Shown here: one piece after another, positions 37,283-46,216 of the stretch | Position numbering within the stretch: position 1 is the stretch's first letter | Layout: each line of letters opens with the position of its first letter | Source: Leptolyngbya ohadii IS1 | GTDB lineage: Bacteria > Cyanobacteriota > Cyanobacteriia > Elainellales > Elainellaceae | Length of the DNA stretch: 64,000 nucleotides | NCBI RefSeq assembly: GCF_002215035.1 | Contig: NZ_NKFP01000004.1 | Span: forward strand, 559,726 to 623,725 | Reading direction: 5' to 3' | The notes under the pieces: generated by a model | Database searches by the model: none | The model's input: only the letters and a program-made list of their open reading frames with translations | Told to the model about the DNA's origin: nothing | Program-made: the position numbers and the translations under genes

Positions 37283-38341
37283 ATGACAATTCTGGATCAG
37301 TACACAGCTTCTGGACCCAATCTACAAAATACGATCGATCTGTTTAAGGGCGAATGGTCGTCTAAGTTCCCCGATCGCTACGGCATTGAGGCAGGTGCAG
37401 CGCCCCTGTTTGAAGATGCGCGGATTCAGTGGGCGGCAGAACAGTTTGGCGGTTTTGAAGGCAAGACCGTGCTGGAGCTAGGACCCCTGGAGGCAGGTCA
37501 CACCTACATGATGGAACAGTTTGGAGCGTCGTCCATTACTGCGGTGGAGGCAAACTCACGATCGTTCCTCAAATGCTTGATTGTCAAAGAAGTTCTGGAT
37601 CTGAAGCGATCGCACTTTGTCTACAGCGATTGTATTGAGTTTCTAAAAAGCAGTTCGGCTCAGTACGATATCTGCATTGCCAGCGGTATCCTCTACCACA
37701 TGGTGAATCCGGCAGAGCTGATTGCGCGGGCTTCCCAGGTGAGCCAAAAGCTCTTTGTCTGGACTCACTATTACGATCCGGCGGTGATTACCGGCGAACC
37801 CCGATTTGCGGTTAAGTTTCCCAGCACTGAAGAGCGAGAATACGACGGCTTTCGGCACACGCTGCATCGCTATGAGTATCAGGCGGCGTTGGGCTGGTCT
37901 GGCTTTTGCGGTGGCAGTGCCCCCCACAGCAATTGGATGAGCCGTGAGGATATTCTCAACTGCTGTAAGCATTTTGGTTTCAGCGAAATTCACATTAACT
38001 TTGATCATCAGGATCACCCGAACGGTCCCTGTTTTGCCTTCGTTGCCATCAAGAATGGTGGTGCTGCTACGGACACTCAGGAACAGTCTGCTGTGGCAGA
38101 TCGCTCGCCTGAAACTGCACCGATGCTGACCTCCCTCAACGTCAAAGCTGCTGCCGGGGAACCAGCGCCCGATCGCCTGCAAAAGCGAATTACTAACCTG
38201 CAAAGAAAGAATCAGAATCTAGAGCAGGCATTGCAGGATGCCCAGAGCCGCATTGCCGCGATGCAAACCAGCAAATTCTGGCAGTTGCGCGAAGGATGGT
38301 TTCGGATTAAGCGATCGCTGGGCTTACCCGCAACGGAGTGA
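37283..38341 (+). CDS. SAM-dependent methyltransferase with coiled coil and SKFWQ tail
   Basis: 352 residues. Methyltransferase about 1-260: TVLELGPLEAGHTYMMEQFG, YDICIASGILYHMVNPAELI, WSGFCGGSAPHSNWMSRED. Then a short coiled coil (LQKRITNLQRKNQNLEQALQ) and IAAMQTSKFWQLREGWFRIK at the C-terminus. GGAGG precedes ATG 37283. Its stop overlaps the region just before the next GT2-GT2 gene, which starts with another coiled coil and SKFWQ block. Confidence 0.86.
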   Translation: MTILDQYTASGPNLQNTIDLFKGEWSSKFPDRYGIEAGAAPLFEDARIQWAAEQFGGFEGKTVLELGPLEAGHTYMMEQFGASSITAVEANSRSFLKCLIVKEVLDLKRSHFVYSDCIEFLKSSSAQYDICIASGILYHMVNPAELIARASQVSQKLFVWTHYYDPAVITGEPRFAVKFPSTEEREYDGFRHTLHRYEYQAALGWSGFCGGSAPHSNWMSREDILNCCKHFGFSEIHINFDHQDHPNGPCFAFVAIKNGGAATDTQEQSAVADRSPETAPMLTSLNVKAAAGEPAPDRLQKRITNLQRKNQNLEQALQDAQSRIAAMQTSKFWQLREGWFRIKRSLGLPATE

Positions 38342-38346
38342 TACCC

Positions 38347-40374
38347 ATGCGCCGATGGTTCTGGGAACTTCAGCAGGTTCAGGCGAAGGCGGGACAGCTT
38401 CAGCAGCAGATCGATCGCCTGCAAACCCAGTTGCGGCAGGTCAGTCGCGATCTCCAGCTTGCCACAGCGGAGCGGGATCAGTATCGGGGCAGATTGGAGG
38501 CGATGGAGTCCAGCAAGTTCTGGCAAATTCGCACCCAATGGCTACAACTGCGGCAAAAGCTGGGCGGACAGGAAAGCCCAGACTGGACACCGGAACTGCC
38601 CTCCGCAGAAGCGATCGACGCCCAAATTCCCCCAGAAATCGCGCAGATTCCCAGAGAAACGCCCTACGATCGCTGGCGCAATGCCAACAGTCCCCGCCCT
38701 GCTGACCTGGAACGGATGGCGCAAATGGTAGACTTTCTGCCTGCCAAGCCGCTGATCAGTGTGTTGATGCCCGTTTACAACACGCCGGAGTCCTATCTGC
38801 GATCGGCGATCGAGTCTATGCTGGCGCAGGTTTATCCCCACTGGGAACTCTGTATTGCCGATGATGCCTCCACTCAGGAGCAGGTGCGATCGATTTTGGA
38901 GGAGTATGCAGGAATTGATGGGCGGATTAAGCTGACGTTTCGTTCGGAAAATGGGCATATTTCAGCCTGCTCAAATTCGGCGTTAGAACTGGCAACCGGA
39001 GAATTTGTTGCGCTCCTGGATCACGACGATCTGCTGTCGCCCGATGCCCTGTTTGAGGTGGCACTGCTGCTGAATCGTTGTCCTGACGCGGACATGATTT
39101 ATTCCGACGAAGACAAGATTGACGAGCAGGGCAATTTCTCAGAGCCGTACTTCAAGCCCGGTTGGAGTCCCGATAGTTTTCTAGCAAGGATGTACACCTG
39201 CCATTTGGGCGTGTATCGGCGATCGCTGGTAAATCAGATTGGCGGCTTTCGGGTGGGCTATGAGGGCAGTCAGGATTATGATCTTGTTCTGCGGCTAACG
39301 GAAAAAACGAAAAACATTTTTCATATTGCCAAAATTCTCTACCACTGGCGCATCCATCCTGAGTCGATCGCCCAATCCGCTGAGGCTAAACCCTACGCCT
39401 ACGATGCCTCCGATCGTGCCCTGGCTGAGGCATTAGAGCGTCGAAGCGAACCGGGGAAACTGCTGCCAATTCCTGGATCTCCGGGCAATTACATTGTGCG
39501 CTATAAAATCCAGTCGCAGGAGCGAGTCAGCATCATTATCCCAACGAAGGATAAAGCTGATTTACTCGATCGCTGTCTGAACTCTATCTTCGAGAAAACC
39601 ACCTACCCGAACTACGAAATTATTCTGATTGACAACAGCAGCACTGAGCCAGAAACGGCTGAGGTGATTCAGAAATGGCAGACTCAGTTTAATGCTTTAA
39701 GTTCTTCGGGGAATTCACCCGATCGTTTCCAGTACCATCGCCTCGATATTCCGTTTAACTATTCTAAAATCAATAACTTTGCTGTTCAGCAGTCCAATGG
39801 CAAGTATCTTCTATTTCTCAATAACGATATCGAAGTCATCACGCCGGATTGGATGACCGCAATGGTGGAACAGGCACAGCGGCGATCGATCGGGGCGGTG
39901 GGAGCCTTATTGCTTTATCCGGACGATACAATTCAGCACGCGGGGGTCGTCCTGGGCGTCTGCGCCTATTCCGGGCATAGCCACAAGCATTTTCCGGCAA
40001 CGGCAGCGGGCTATCTGAATCAGGTGATTGGTATTACCAATTATTCTGCGGTAACCGGAGCCTGCCTGATGTGCAAGCGGGAGCAGTTTGAGGCGATCGG
40101 CGGCTTTGACGAAGGGTTAGCCGTTTCCTTTAACGACATCGATCTCTGTCTCAAATTCATGCAGCAGGGACTTCACAATATCTATCTGCCCCACGTCAAA
40201 CTATACCACCATGAATCTCAGAGCCGGGGTCAGGATGATACGCCTGAGAAGCGCGATCGCTTCCTGCAAGAAGCAAACTCTATGATGCAGCGGTGGTCAG
40301 ACTGGATGACTCGCGACCCGCACTATAATCCGAATTTGACAATCGATCGCCAGGATTACAGGATTAAAAATTAG
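38347..40374 (+). CDS. Coiled coil-SKFWQ-tandem GT2 glycosyltransferase
   Basis: 675 residues from ATG at 38347, with GGAG at 38335-38338; a GTG at 38338 overlapping the previous stop is the alternative. Begins with a coiled coil (QQQIDRLQTQLRQVSRDLQ), then LEAMESSKFWQIRTQWLQLR, then two GT2 domains (about 135-370: ISVLMPVYNTPESYLRSAIE, LLDHDDLLSPDALFE; about 395-660: VSIIIPTKDKADLLDRCLN, LFLNNDIEVITPDWMT). Closely similar to the second half of the 34167 protein, so one probably arose from the other by duplication. A MITE-like element begins at the base after the stop. Confidence 0.9.
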   Translation: MRRWFWELQQVQAKAGQLQQQIDRLQTQLRQVSRDLQLATAERDQYRGRLEAMESSKFWQIRTQWLQLRQKLGGQESPDWTPELPSAEAIDAQIPPEIAQIPRETPYDRWRNANSPRPADLERMAQMVDFLPAKPLISVLMPVYNTPESYLRSAIESMLAQVYPHWELCIADDASTQEQVRSILEEYAGIDGRIKLTFRSENGHISACSNSALELATGEFVALLDHDDLLSPDALFEVALLLNRCPDADMIYSDEDKIDEQGNFSEPYFKPGWSPDSFLARMYTCHLGVYRRSLVNQIGGFRVGYEGSQDYDLVLRLTEKTKNIFHIAKILYHWRIHPESIAQSAEAKPYAYDASDRALAEALERRSEPGKLLPIPGSPGNYIVRYKIQSQERVSIIIPTKDKADLLDRCLNSIFEKTTYPNYEIILIDNSSTEPETAEVIQKWQTQFNALSSSGNSPDRFQYHRLDIPFNYSKINNFAVQQSNGKYLLFLNNDIEVITPDWMTAMVEQAQRRSIGAVGALLLYPDDTIQHAGVVLGVCAYSGHSHKHFPATAAGYLNQVIGITNYSAVTGACLMCKREQFEAIGGFDEGLAVSFNDIDLCLKFMQQGLHNIYLPHVKLYHHESQSRGQDDTPEKRDRFLQEANSMMQRWSDWMTRDPHYNPNLTIDRQDYRIKN

Positions 40375-40580
40375 GGTGTTGCTGAATAAGTGTATGATTC
40401 GCCCCCCTAGCCCCCTATTTTGGGGGAAAACAAGCTGATGCAGTATTCCTTTGAGACAGGGCATTCTACTGATTTCAAAGTCCCCCCTCGCTCCCTAGGA
40501 GCGGCAAACAACAGACGGGGGATTTAGGGGGCGATGCAGCAGCTAGATTGGCACCATTCATCTCCCTATTTAGCAACGCC
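40375..40580. mobile_element. MITE-like element with 8-bp target duplication
   Basis: 206 bp, no ORF. Ends read GGTGTTGCTGAATA (left, 40375 on) and, reverse-complemented, GGCGTTGCTAAATA (right, ending 40580); the 22-bp ends match at 16 positions. Flanked by AAAATTAG at 40367-40374 and again at 40581-40588, an 8-bp direct repeat that includes the TAG stop of the upstream GT gene. Interior holds CCCCCTA-type repeats on both sides (40402-40430 and 40480-40533). The rest of the gap to 40781 shows nothing recognisable. Confidence 0.7.
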
Positions 40581-40781
40581 AAAATTAGAATTAGGCAGCC
40601 TGACCGAATAGAACCGATTCAGTATTCAAGCAGTACGGCGTTGCGAAGTGACGTAGGAAGCTTGCCAGGGTGATTTGCAAACTGTCCTTGCGGTTGGGAC
40701 ACATCTGAGGTTTATATTATTCGGGAATCATATTAGCTGTAGCCTGTCTTCCTGAAGCTTTCAGGTTTTCTGAACAATTAT

Positions 40782-43124
40782 TCATTTATACGTCCTATTC
40801 TCAAAAAATCCCAGCTTCAGAAAATGCTCTTGCGGGTCAATCCCCGCTGCTTTGATATCCGGATTTAATTCTAGATAACGCTGGGCATTGAAATCTGCGG
40901 GAAGTTCTGCCTGTTTCTTCAACTGTTCAAACTGAATCGAAATATTAGGTTGAAATACGCCCAGATGGGGTGAGGAAAAAGAAATAGACTTTACTTTATT
41001 GGGGTTGTTGTAACCAATCAATTCCTGAATGCTAGATTCTAAATCTTGCGGCAGACTGCCAATCATAACGCCCGATTTTGCCGTATCTGGAACCATACGA
41101 TATGAGGCTTCCTGGTTCTGGCGATAGCGAGCATTCAAATAAATAGGGGGTGTTCTAAACAGCTTGGTATAAAGTTTGCCAAACCAGGAGTACTGAATGT
41201 CAATTTTCGCCAGCAGTATATTTCCCACTTCATCGCTGTATGTCTTTCTGAATTGCTCCAAATCGATCGACTGATTCCAGGCAACTTGCTGTACAGGTTC
41301 GATGGGCTGAACTGCATCTAATGCACAAAGGGGAGTTTGTTTTGGTCGGAGAACTGCCACTCTTCCCAGTTCTGCAACCCTGGTTCTTCTCTTCCCTGAA
41401 GGGGTAATAGGCGTATAGTTGCAAAGGGTATAAAGCGTAGTTTGCGGCTGGTCGAAATAGGGATGTCGTCCATCTACCGAGCCAAACCAGTAAACAATGC
41501 GCGATCGTAGATTTGACCGATAGGACTCAAGATTCTTAGCGTCCAGCCAGCGTGTGTAGGCGGCATAGGCTTGAAAAATAGGGGCAGGCTGCCAGTTTTG
41601 CCAATCGTTGGCTTCCACCATTGATGCTGACCAAGGCTGAATATCTACCGATTGATCCCGCAGCCTGGAAGCAAGACCACGCGGCAAAAGTTTAGCCTTG
41701 GGTAGCATCGTGCGCTGTACATCAAGAATCTGCTTTTCGGCTGTGCTTGGGTTAAAGAGCCGAGTGACTTGCGCTGAAAAGTGACTGGGGCTGAGAAGGG
41801 CAAGCGATCGGGCAAGACTGAACTGATAATATCGGCTAAAACTACCGTTGGGAACACCGAACGATAGCAGAAAAAAGACCGACAAAGTAAATAGAAAATA
41901 ACAAATTGCCTGCCAGATCATTAGTCGTTTGCGGCTAAATCCTGGAAAGGAAAAGCGGCTGAGGAAGAAGATGTAAATAGGCGCGATCGCGGCAAAGTTG
42001 AGGATATGTCCACCATGTCGAATGAACCCATGCTTAAAGCTCATCAATGACAGCAGCAGAATACAAAGAACGACTCCTGCCTGCTCAGGATTCACAAACA
42101 GCGCCACGATTGCCAGCGACACAATCACCTGAAGTAGAAAGCAGCCTGCCTGAAGTTCACCGCTCGGACCCAGCAGCGTCATAGCCTGACTATAGCCAGA
42201 CGCAATTTGCAAAGACCCAACAATAAAATCTCGTATATCAGCGTTGAATGCAACGATGCTGGCGATCGCGCAAAGGATAGCAATTGAGCTAATGTAAGCC
42301 GGAACCTGGATTGAATTCTTTAGTTTCTCAGCCTTAAAACCGTCGTACAAAAAGAGCAACCCTGCGGGGATAAATGCAATGGCGATGGCGATAAAAGGAC
42401 TACGGGCTAAGTTGCCTAAAAAACAGACTGCACCAACCAGGAAACCAAACAGAATCCAGTTCAGAAAGTTTAGAGATTTGAGCAGAATAGAAGTTTGATA
42501 GTTGCTGCTTTTCCATCTAAAGAACGAACTGAAAACAAGGGCGATCATGGGGCAGAGCATTGAGAGCAGCCCGAAGTTGAGCTTTACCAGCATCATAAAC
42601 GCGCAGGCAACGCCGTAAGCATAAAACTTATAGGATTCAGTTTTGTGAAGCTTACCTATGAGAGCAATGTTGGCAACGTCGATCGCAATCAGCAGAATAA
42701 TCACAATAAAGTAGATTTCCTGAGGATTGATTATCTGCCAACCGATGACAAATGGAACCCCAAGTAGCGCAATAATTCCGAATAGCTGAAGCGAGAGTGG
42801 TTTCAGGCTGCGAATATATAAAAGCGACAGCAGAATCCAGATAAATGGCAGCAAAAATCGGGCGAGCTGCATTTCAAAGAAAGTGCCCTCAATCAGGCTA
42901 CCGAAGAACAAATAGCCAAAAGGACCGAGCGTAAAAATAATGTCCCTGCCCCAGACCATGCGATCGACGTGCGCTTTGGTTAAGGCATACTGCCAGGAAG
43001 GATCTAGCCCCGGCAGAACTGGGGCAATGCCAGCCATAAAAACTAAACCAAATAGCGCCGCAAACAGCACAAGTAGAGCGGTTGTGCGAATTCCTGTTTT
43101 GAACGAAGAATGGCTCAGAAACAT
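40782..43124 (-). CDS. Large polytopic membrane protein with polysaccharide-type C-terminal module
   Basis: 780 residues. About 12 hydrophobic segments fill residues 10-440 (TTALLVLFAALFGLVFMAG onward); a large soluble part follows (about 450-740). Topology recalls GT-C/GT39-like or oligosaccharide ligase-like membrane enzymes, but I do not find a safe family match. The last 35 residues contain YLELNPDIKAAGIDPQEHFL, then LGFFENRTYK: the 'YLxxNPDVxxAGxxPxxHYxxxGxxEGR' module found at ends of many exopolysaccharide enzymes. It converges on the plus-strand GT genes. Confidence 0.75.
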   Translation of the reverse strand: MFLSHSSFKTGIRTTALLVLFAALFGLVFMAGIAPVLPGLDPSWQYALTKAHVDRMVWGRDIIFTLGPFGYLFFGSLIEGTFFEMQLARFLLPFIWILLSLLYIRSLKPLSLQLFGIIALLGVPFVIGWQIINPQEIYFIVIILLIAIDVANIALIGKLHKTESYKFYAYGVACAFMMLVKLNFGLLSMLCPMIALVFSSFFRWKSSNYQTSILLKSLNFLNWILFGFLVGAVCFLGNLARSPFIAIAIAFIPAGLLFLYDGFKAEKLKNSIQVPAYISSIAILCAIASIVAFNADIRDFIVGSLQIASGYSQAMTLLGPSGELQAGCFLLQVIVSLAIVALFVNPEQAGVVLCILLLSLMSFKHGFIRHGGHILNFAAIAPIYIFFLSRFSFPGFSRKRLMIWQAICYFLFTLSVFFLLSFGVPNGSFSRYYQFSLARSLALLSPSHFSAQVTRLFNPSTAEKQILDVQRTMLPKAKLLPRGLASRLRDQSVDIQPWSASMVEANDWQNWQPAPIFQAYAAYTRWLDAKNLESYRSNLRSRIVYWFGSVDGRHPYFDQPQTTLYTLCNYTPITPSGKRRTRVAELGRVAVLRPKQTPLCALDAVQPIEPVQQVAWNQSIDLEQFRKTYSDEVGNILLAKIDIQYSWFGKLYTKLFRTPPIYLNARYRQNQEASYRMVPDTAKSGVMIGSLPQDLESSIQELIGYNNPNKVKSISFSSPHLGVFQPNISIQFEQLKKQAELPADFNAQRYLELNPDIKAAGIDPQEHFLKLGFFENRTYK

Positions 43125-43169
43125 AGAAAAGGTTGCCCGCTGGTGGAGGGAAATAGGGGATTGTTTGCC

Positions 43170-44231
43170 TTAGAGCCGGGATGCCTGAGCGGTGTAAATA
43201 TCTTCCAGAATGTTTCGCAAACTGTATTTATACTGCCATTCGGGATAGTGGGACTGAAATTTCCGCACGTCCGAAATATACCAGATGTGATCGCCCGATC
43301 GATTATCGTCTGTGTAGGTATAGTTCAGTTTCTTTCCAGAGAGTTCTTCGCAAATCGCGATCGCCTCCAGCATGGAACAGTTGCTATGCCGAGAACCGCC
43401 AATGTTGTAAACTTCGCCGCTGCGGGGATTCTGGTAGAAGTGATAGAAGGCATTCACCAGATCGTAGCTGTGGATGTTATCCCGCACCTGCTTGCCCTTG
43501 TAGCCAAAAATCGTGTAGGTATCGCCCGTTAGCGTACATTTCATTAGATATGCCAGGAAACCGTGCAGCTTCGCGCCCGAATGCGCCGGACCCGTAAGGC
43601 AACCGCCCCGGAAGCTGGCAGTTTTCATATCAAAGTATCTGCCGTACTCCTGCACCAGCACATCGGCTGCGACCTTAGACGCACCAAACAGAGAATGCTT
43701 CGACTGGTCGATCGACATTGTTTCGTCAATACCGATGAAGTAGGGATGCTCTGCCGCAATTTCCCAACGGGTTTCCTGTTCCTCCAGCGGCAGGAAGTTG
43801 GGCGTATCGCCGTAGACTTTGTTAGTGGAAGTAAAGATAAACACGGCAGTCGGGCAATACTGGCGCGTCGCCTCCAATAAAACCAGCGTCCCGTTAGCGT
43901 TGACCGTGAAGTCGGTGTGGGGTTCGCTGGCTGCCCAATCGTGGGAGGGTTGAGCCGCCGTGTGAATCACCAGACTGATCTCGGAAGAGAATTCCTTGAA
44001 AATGGCTTCGATCGCCTGCTGGTCGCGAATATCGGCGCTGTAGTGAAGGTAGCGATCGCCGTAGGTTTCCTGCAACAGATTGCGGTTCCAGCTCGTAGAA
44101 GCAGATTCCCCAAAGAAATACGATCGCATGTCGTTATCGATGCCAATCACTTTGAAGCCAAGATGGGCAAAGAAACGCACCGATTCTGAGCCGATCAGTC
44201 CAGCCGAGCCTGTTACCACCACTGTAGCCAT
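43170..44231 (-). CDS. NAD-dependent sugar epimerase/dehydratase (CDP-paratose 2-epimerase-like)
   Basis: 353 residues, extended [23 protein letters not shown] is the Rossmann nucleotide loop; [15 protein letters not shown] the Ser/Thr position; [18 protein letters not shown] the sugar-nucleotide side. The catalytic YxxxK position reads [11 protein letters not shown], Phe instead of Tyr. The overall pattern matches the tyvelose epimerase-like branch. It probably prepares an activated deoxy-hexose for the surrounding transferases; substrate unknown. Confidence 0.85.
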   Translation of the reverse strand: MATVVVTGSAGLIGSESVRFFAHLGFKVIGIDNDMRSYFFGESASTSWNRNLLQETYGDRYLHYSADIRDQQAIEAIFKEFSSEISLVIHTAAQPSHDWAASEPHTDFTVNANGTLVLLEATRQYCPTAVFIFTSTNKVYGDTPNFLPLEEQETRWEIAAEHPYFIGIDETMSIDQSKHSLFGASKVAADVLVQEYGRYFDMKTASFRGGCLTGPAHSGAKLHGFLAYLMKCTLTGDTYTIFGYKGKQVRDNIHSYDLVNAFYHFYQNPRSGEVYNIGGSRHSNCSMLEAIAICEELSGKKLNYTYTDDNRSGDHIWYISDVRKFQSHYPEWQYKYSLRNILEDIYTAQASRL

Positions 44232-44330
44232 AGCACACCACCCTCTAACTGAATTCCAAGCAACACAAGTCCAAAACGGCGCGATGTAAACGCTTAAACC
44301 CCATAACCTTAGACGAACCTCAAAATACCC

Positions 44331-45008
44331 TTAATGGGGCTTCGAGGCAATTACAAACATTTGTCCTCCCAGAAATTGCCAGAGAATCGGCAGTTTCAGA
44401 TAAGTTTTCAGCAGCAGCGGCGAAGAGGGTCTGCCTTTGGTGGAGAAGGGCAAAAAGCGAGGAATTAGCAAATCGACCGAAAAGCCGATCGCCTGGAGTA
44501 CCTCGTTGAGCGAACTATCGGTAATGGGCAGGTGGTGATCGATAAAGTCGTAGTATTCCCGAAAGGAGTACTTGAAGTTGGGCTGGATCACAATCAGCTT
44601 GCCTCTCGAACTCAGTCGATTAAAGCAGAAGGAGAGAACTTCAATCAGCTCTTCTTTAGTGCGTAAATGCTCGAAGAAATTGGAGACAAAGATGACATCA
44701 AAATAGTCGCGGGGCACCAAGCGATCGCTCTCCGGAGCCAGAATATCAACGTGCTGTACTTTCACATCCGGCGCAGCAAACTCCTGGGAATCGGGATTGA
44801 GATCGATTAAAAATTTCTCTCTTGCTTTGACCTGATTGATAAATTCGCAGTAGCCGCCGCCAATGTCCAGCACTACAGCATGGGGGCTAATGTACTTCTG
44901 AATAAATGAGTCAATTAGAACTTTCCAGAGGGCTTCCTTTGCCTTGCACTGTCGGAGGTCAAACCGATTCTCATAAAGCCTTTTCAGGTAAATCTCTTGA
45001 TCCATCAT
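44331..45008 (-). CDS. SAM-dependent methyltransferase
   Basis: 225 residues from ATG at 45008 (45038 and 45005 are alternatives). Class I fold: HAVVLDIGGGYCEFINQVKA motif I, FDVIFVSNFFEHLRTKEELI post-motif, GKLIVIQPNFKYSFREYYDF. It lacks the SKFWQ tail. Located between two sugar epimerase genes on the same strand, so it belongs to the polysaccharide cluster. Confidence 0.82.
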   Translation of the reverse strand: MMDQEIYLKRLYENRFDLRQCKAKEALWKVLIDSFIQKYISPHAVVLDIGGGYCEFINQVKAREKFLIDLNPDSQEFAAPDVKVQHVDILAPESDRLVPRDYFDVIFVSNFFEHLRTKEELIEVLSFCFNRLSSRGKLIVIQPNFKYSFREYYDFIDHHLPITDSSLNEVLQAIGFSVDLLIPRFLPFSTKGRPSSPLLLKTYLKLPILWQFLGGQMFVIASKPH

Positions 45009-45108
45009 GATTGACTTAAAGTGAACAGCACTGTACATTCAACATCTCATTCGGATCTCATTCAGATCTCATTTAACGCGGCATCCCCCATGACATCCAC
45101 CACCGCTT

Positions 45109-46176
45109 TTACCCCAGAATTGGCTTTAGCGCTGCCTCATTGCTGCGAATCCATTCAAAAATCTGCTGCAACGTTTGCTCAGGACTGATGCGCGGCTGCC
45201 AGCCTGTCGTTTGAATTACCTTCGAGGAATCGGTGATATAGAGCGGCACATCGCCCGGACGATTTTCAGAAACGCTGCGGATCTCGATCGTGTTTCCGGT
45301 AATCTTCTCACAAAGCTGGGTGGTTTCCAGCAGGGAAAGGCTACTCTCCACGCCACCCCCGACATTAAACAAGCTGCCGTCTAGCTCGGTGAAATGCAGC
45401 AGCTCATATTCCACCAGATTTAGCAGATCATCCACACACAGCAGATCTCGCACCTGCTTGCCCGTGCCGCCATAGCCGATGTAGCTCAGCGATCGCTTAA
45501 AGTAGTGCGCCGCCATCCAGAGGACAAACACCCCCTGATCCACCTTGCCCATCTGCCATGTGCCCGTCACCACACCGCAGCGATTCACGATCGCCGGAAT
45601 GCCGTAAGCGTCCCGATATTCTTCAATCAGCAGTTCCGAAGCCAGTTTAGTTGCGCCATAGAGCGATCGTGCCCCCTGGAGCGGAAAGTCTTCGCTGATG
45701 CCCCGTTCGGAGATTCCCGGTCGGGACTGGTCGGGCGCAATGGTAAATCGGGTCGACTGTTCGACTAGAGCAATGTCGCTGAGAGCGGCGATCGGGTAAA
45801 TGCGGCTGGTGGAGAGAAACAGGACAGAGGCTTTGAGCTGTCGAGCCAGTTCCAGAATGTTGATTGTGCCGACCAGATTAGTTTCCAGCACATAGCGCGG
45901 AGAGGCAAACCCCGCCAGCACGGAAGGCTCCGCCGAACAGTCAATAATCGTTTCTACGTCCAGCGCAGCCGGATCGAGGTCAGAAGGAGAGCGAATGTCG
46001 CCATGCACAAACTCAATGCCGTACTGCTTGAACCGGGTCAGGTTCAGTTCCGAGCCGCGCCGCCGCAGATTATCCAAACAGACGATGTGCCAGTCCGGGT
46101 GCCGCTGCTTAAAGCCGATCGCCAGCGAACTGCCAATAAACCCTGCCCCACCGAGAATGAGAATTTTTTCAGGCAT
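45109..46176 (-). CDS. NAD-dependent sugar epimerase/dehydratase
   Basis: 355 residues, extended SDR: ILILGGAGFIGSSLAIGFKQ, LFLSTSRIYPIAALS, catalytic YGATKLASE with normal Tyr and Lys, and VRDLLCVDDLLNLVEYEL. Same CDP-paratose/tyvelose epimerase-like branch as the 43170 protein. The two together suggest a two-step conversion of one activated sugar; this one has the complete catalytic triad. Confidence 0.87.
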   Translation of the reverse strand: MPEKILILGGAGFIGSSLAIGFKQRHPDWHIVCLDNLRRRGSELNLTRFKQYGIEFVHGDIRSPSDLDPAALDVETIIDCSAEPSVLAGFASPRYVLETNLVGTINILELARQLKASVLFLSTSRIYPIAALSDIALVEQSTRFTIAPDQSRPGISERGISEDFPLQGARSLYGATKLASELLIEEYRDAYGIPAIVNRCGVVTGTWQMGKVDQGVFVLWMAAHYFKRSLSYIGYGGTGKQVRDLLCVDDLLNLVEYELLHFTELDGSLFNVGGGVESSLSLLETTQLCEKITGNTIEIRSVSENRPGDVPLYITDSSKVIQTTGWQPRISPEQTLQQIFEWIRSNEAALKPILG

Positions 46177-46216
46177 TGCTTTTCAAAGTTTTCTTCAGAC
46201 ATTCTTCAGGCATGTT

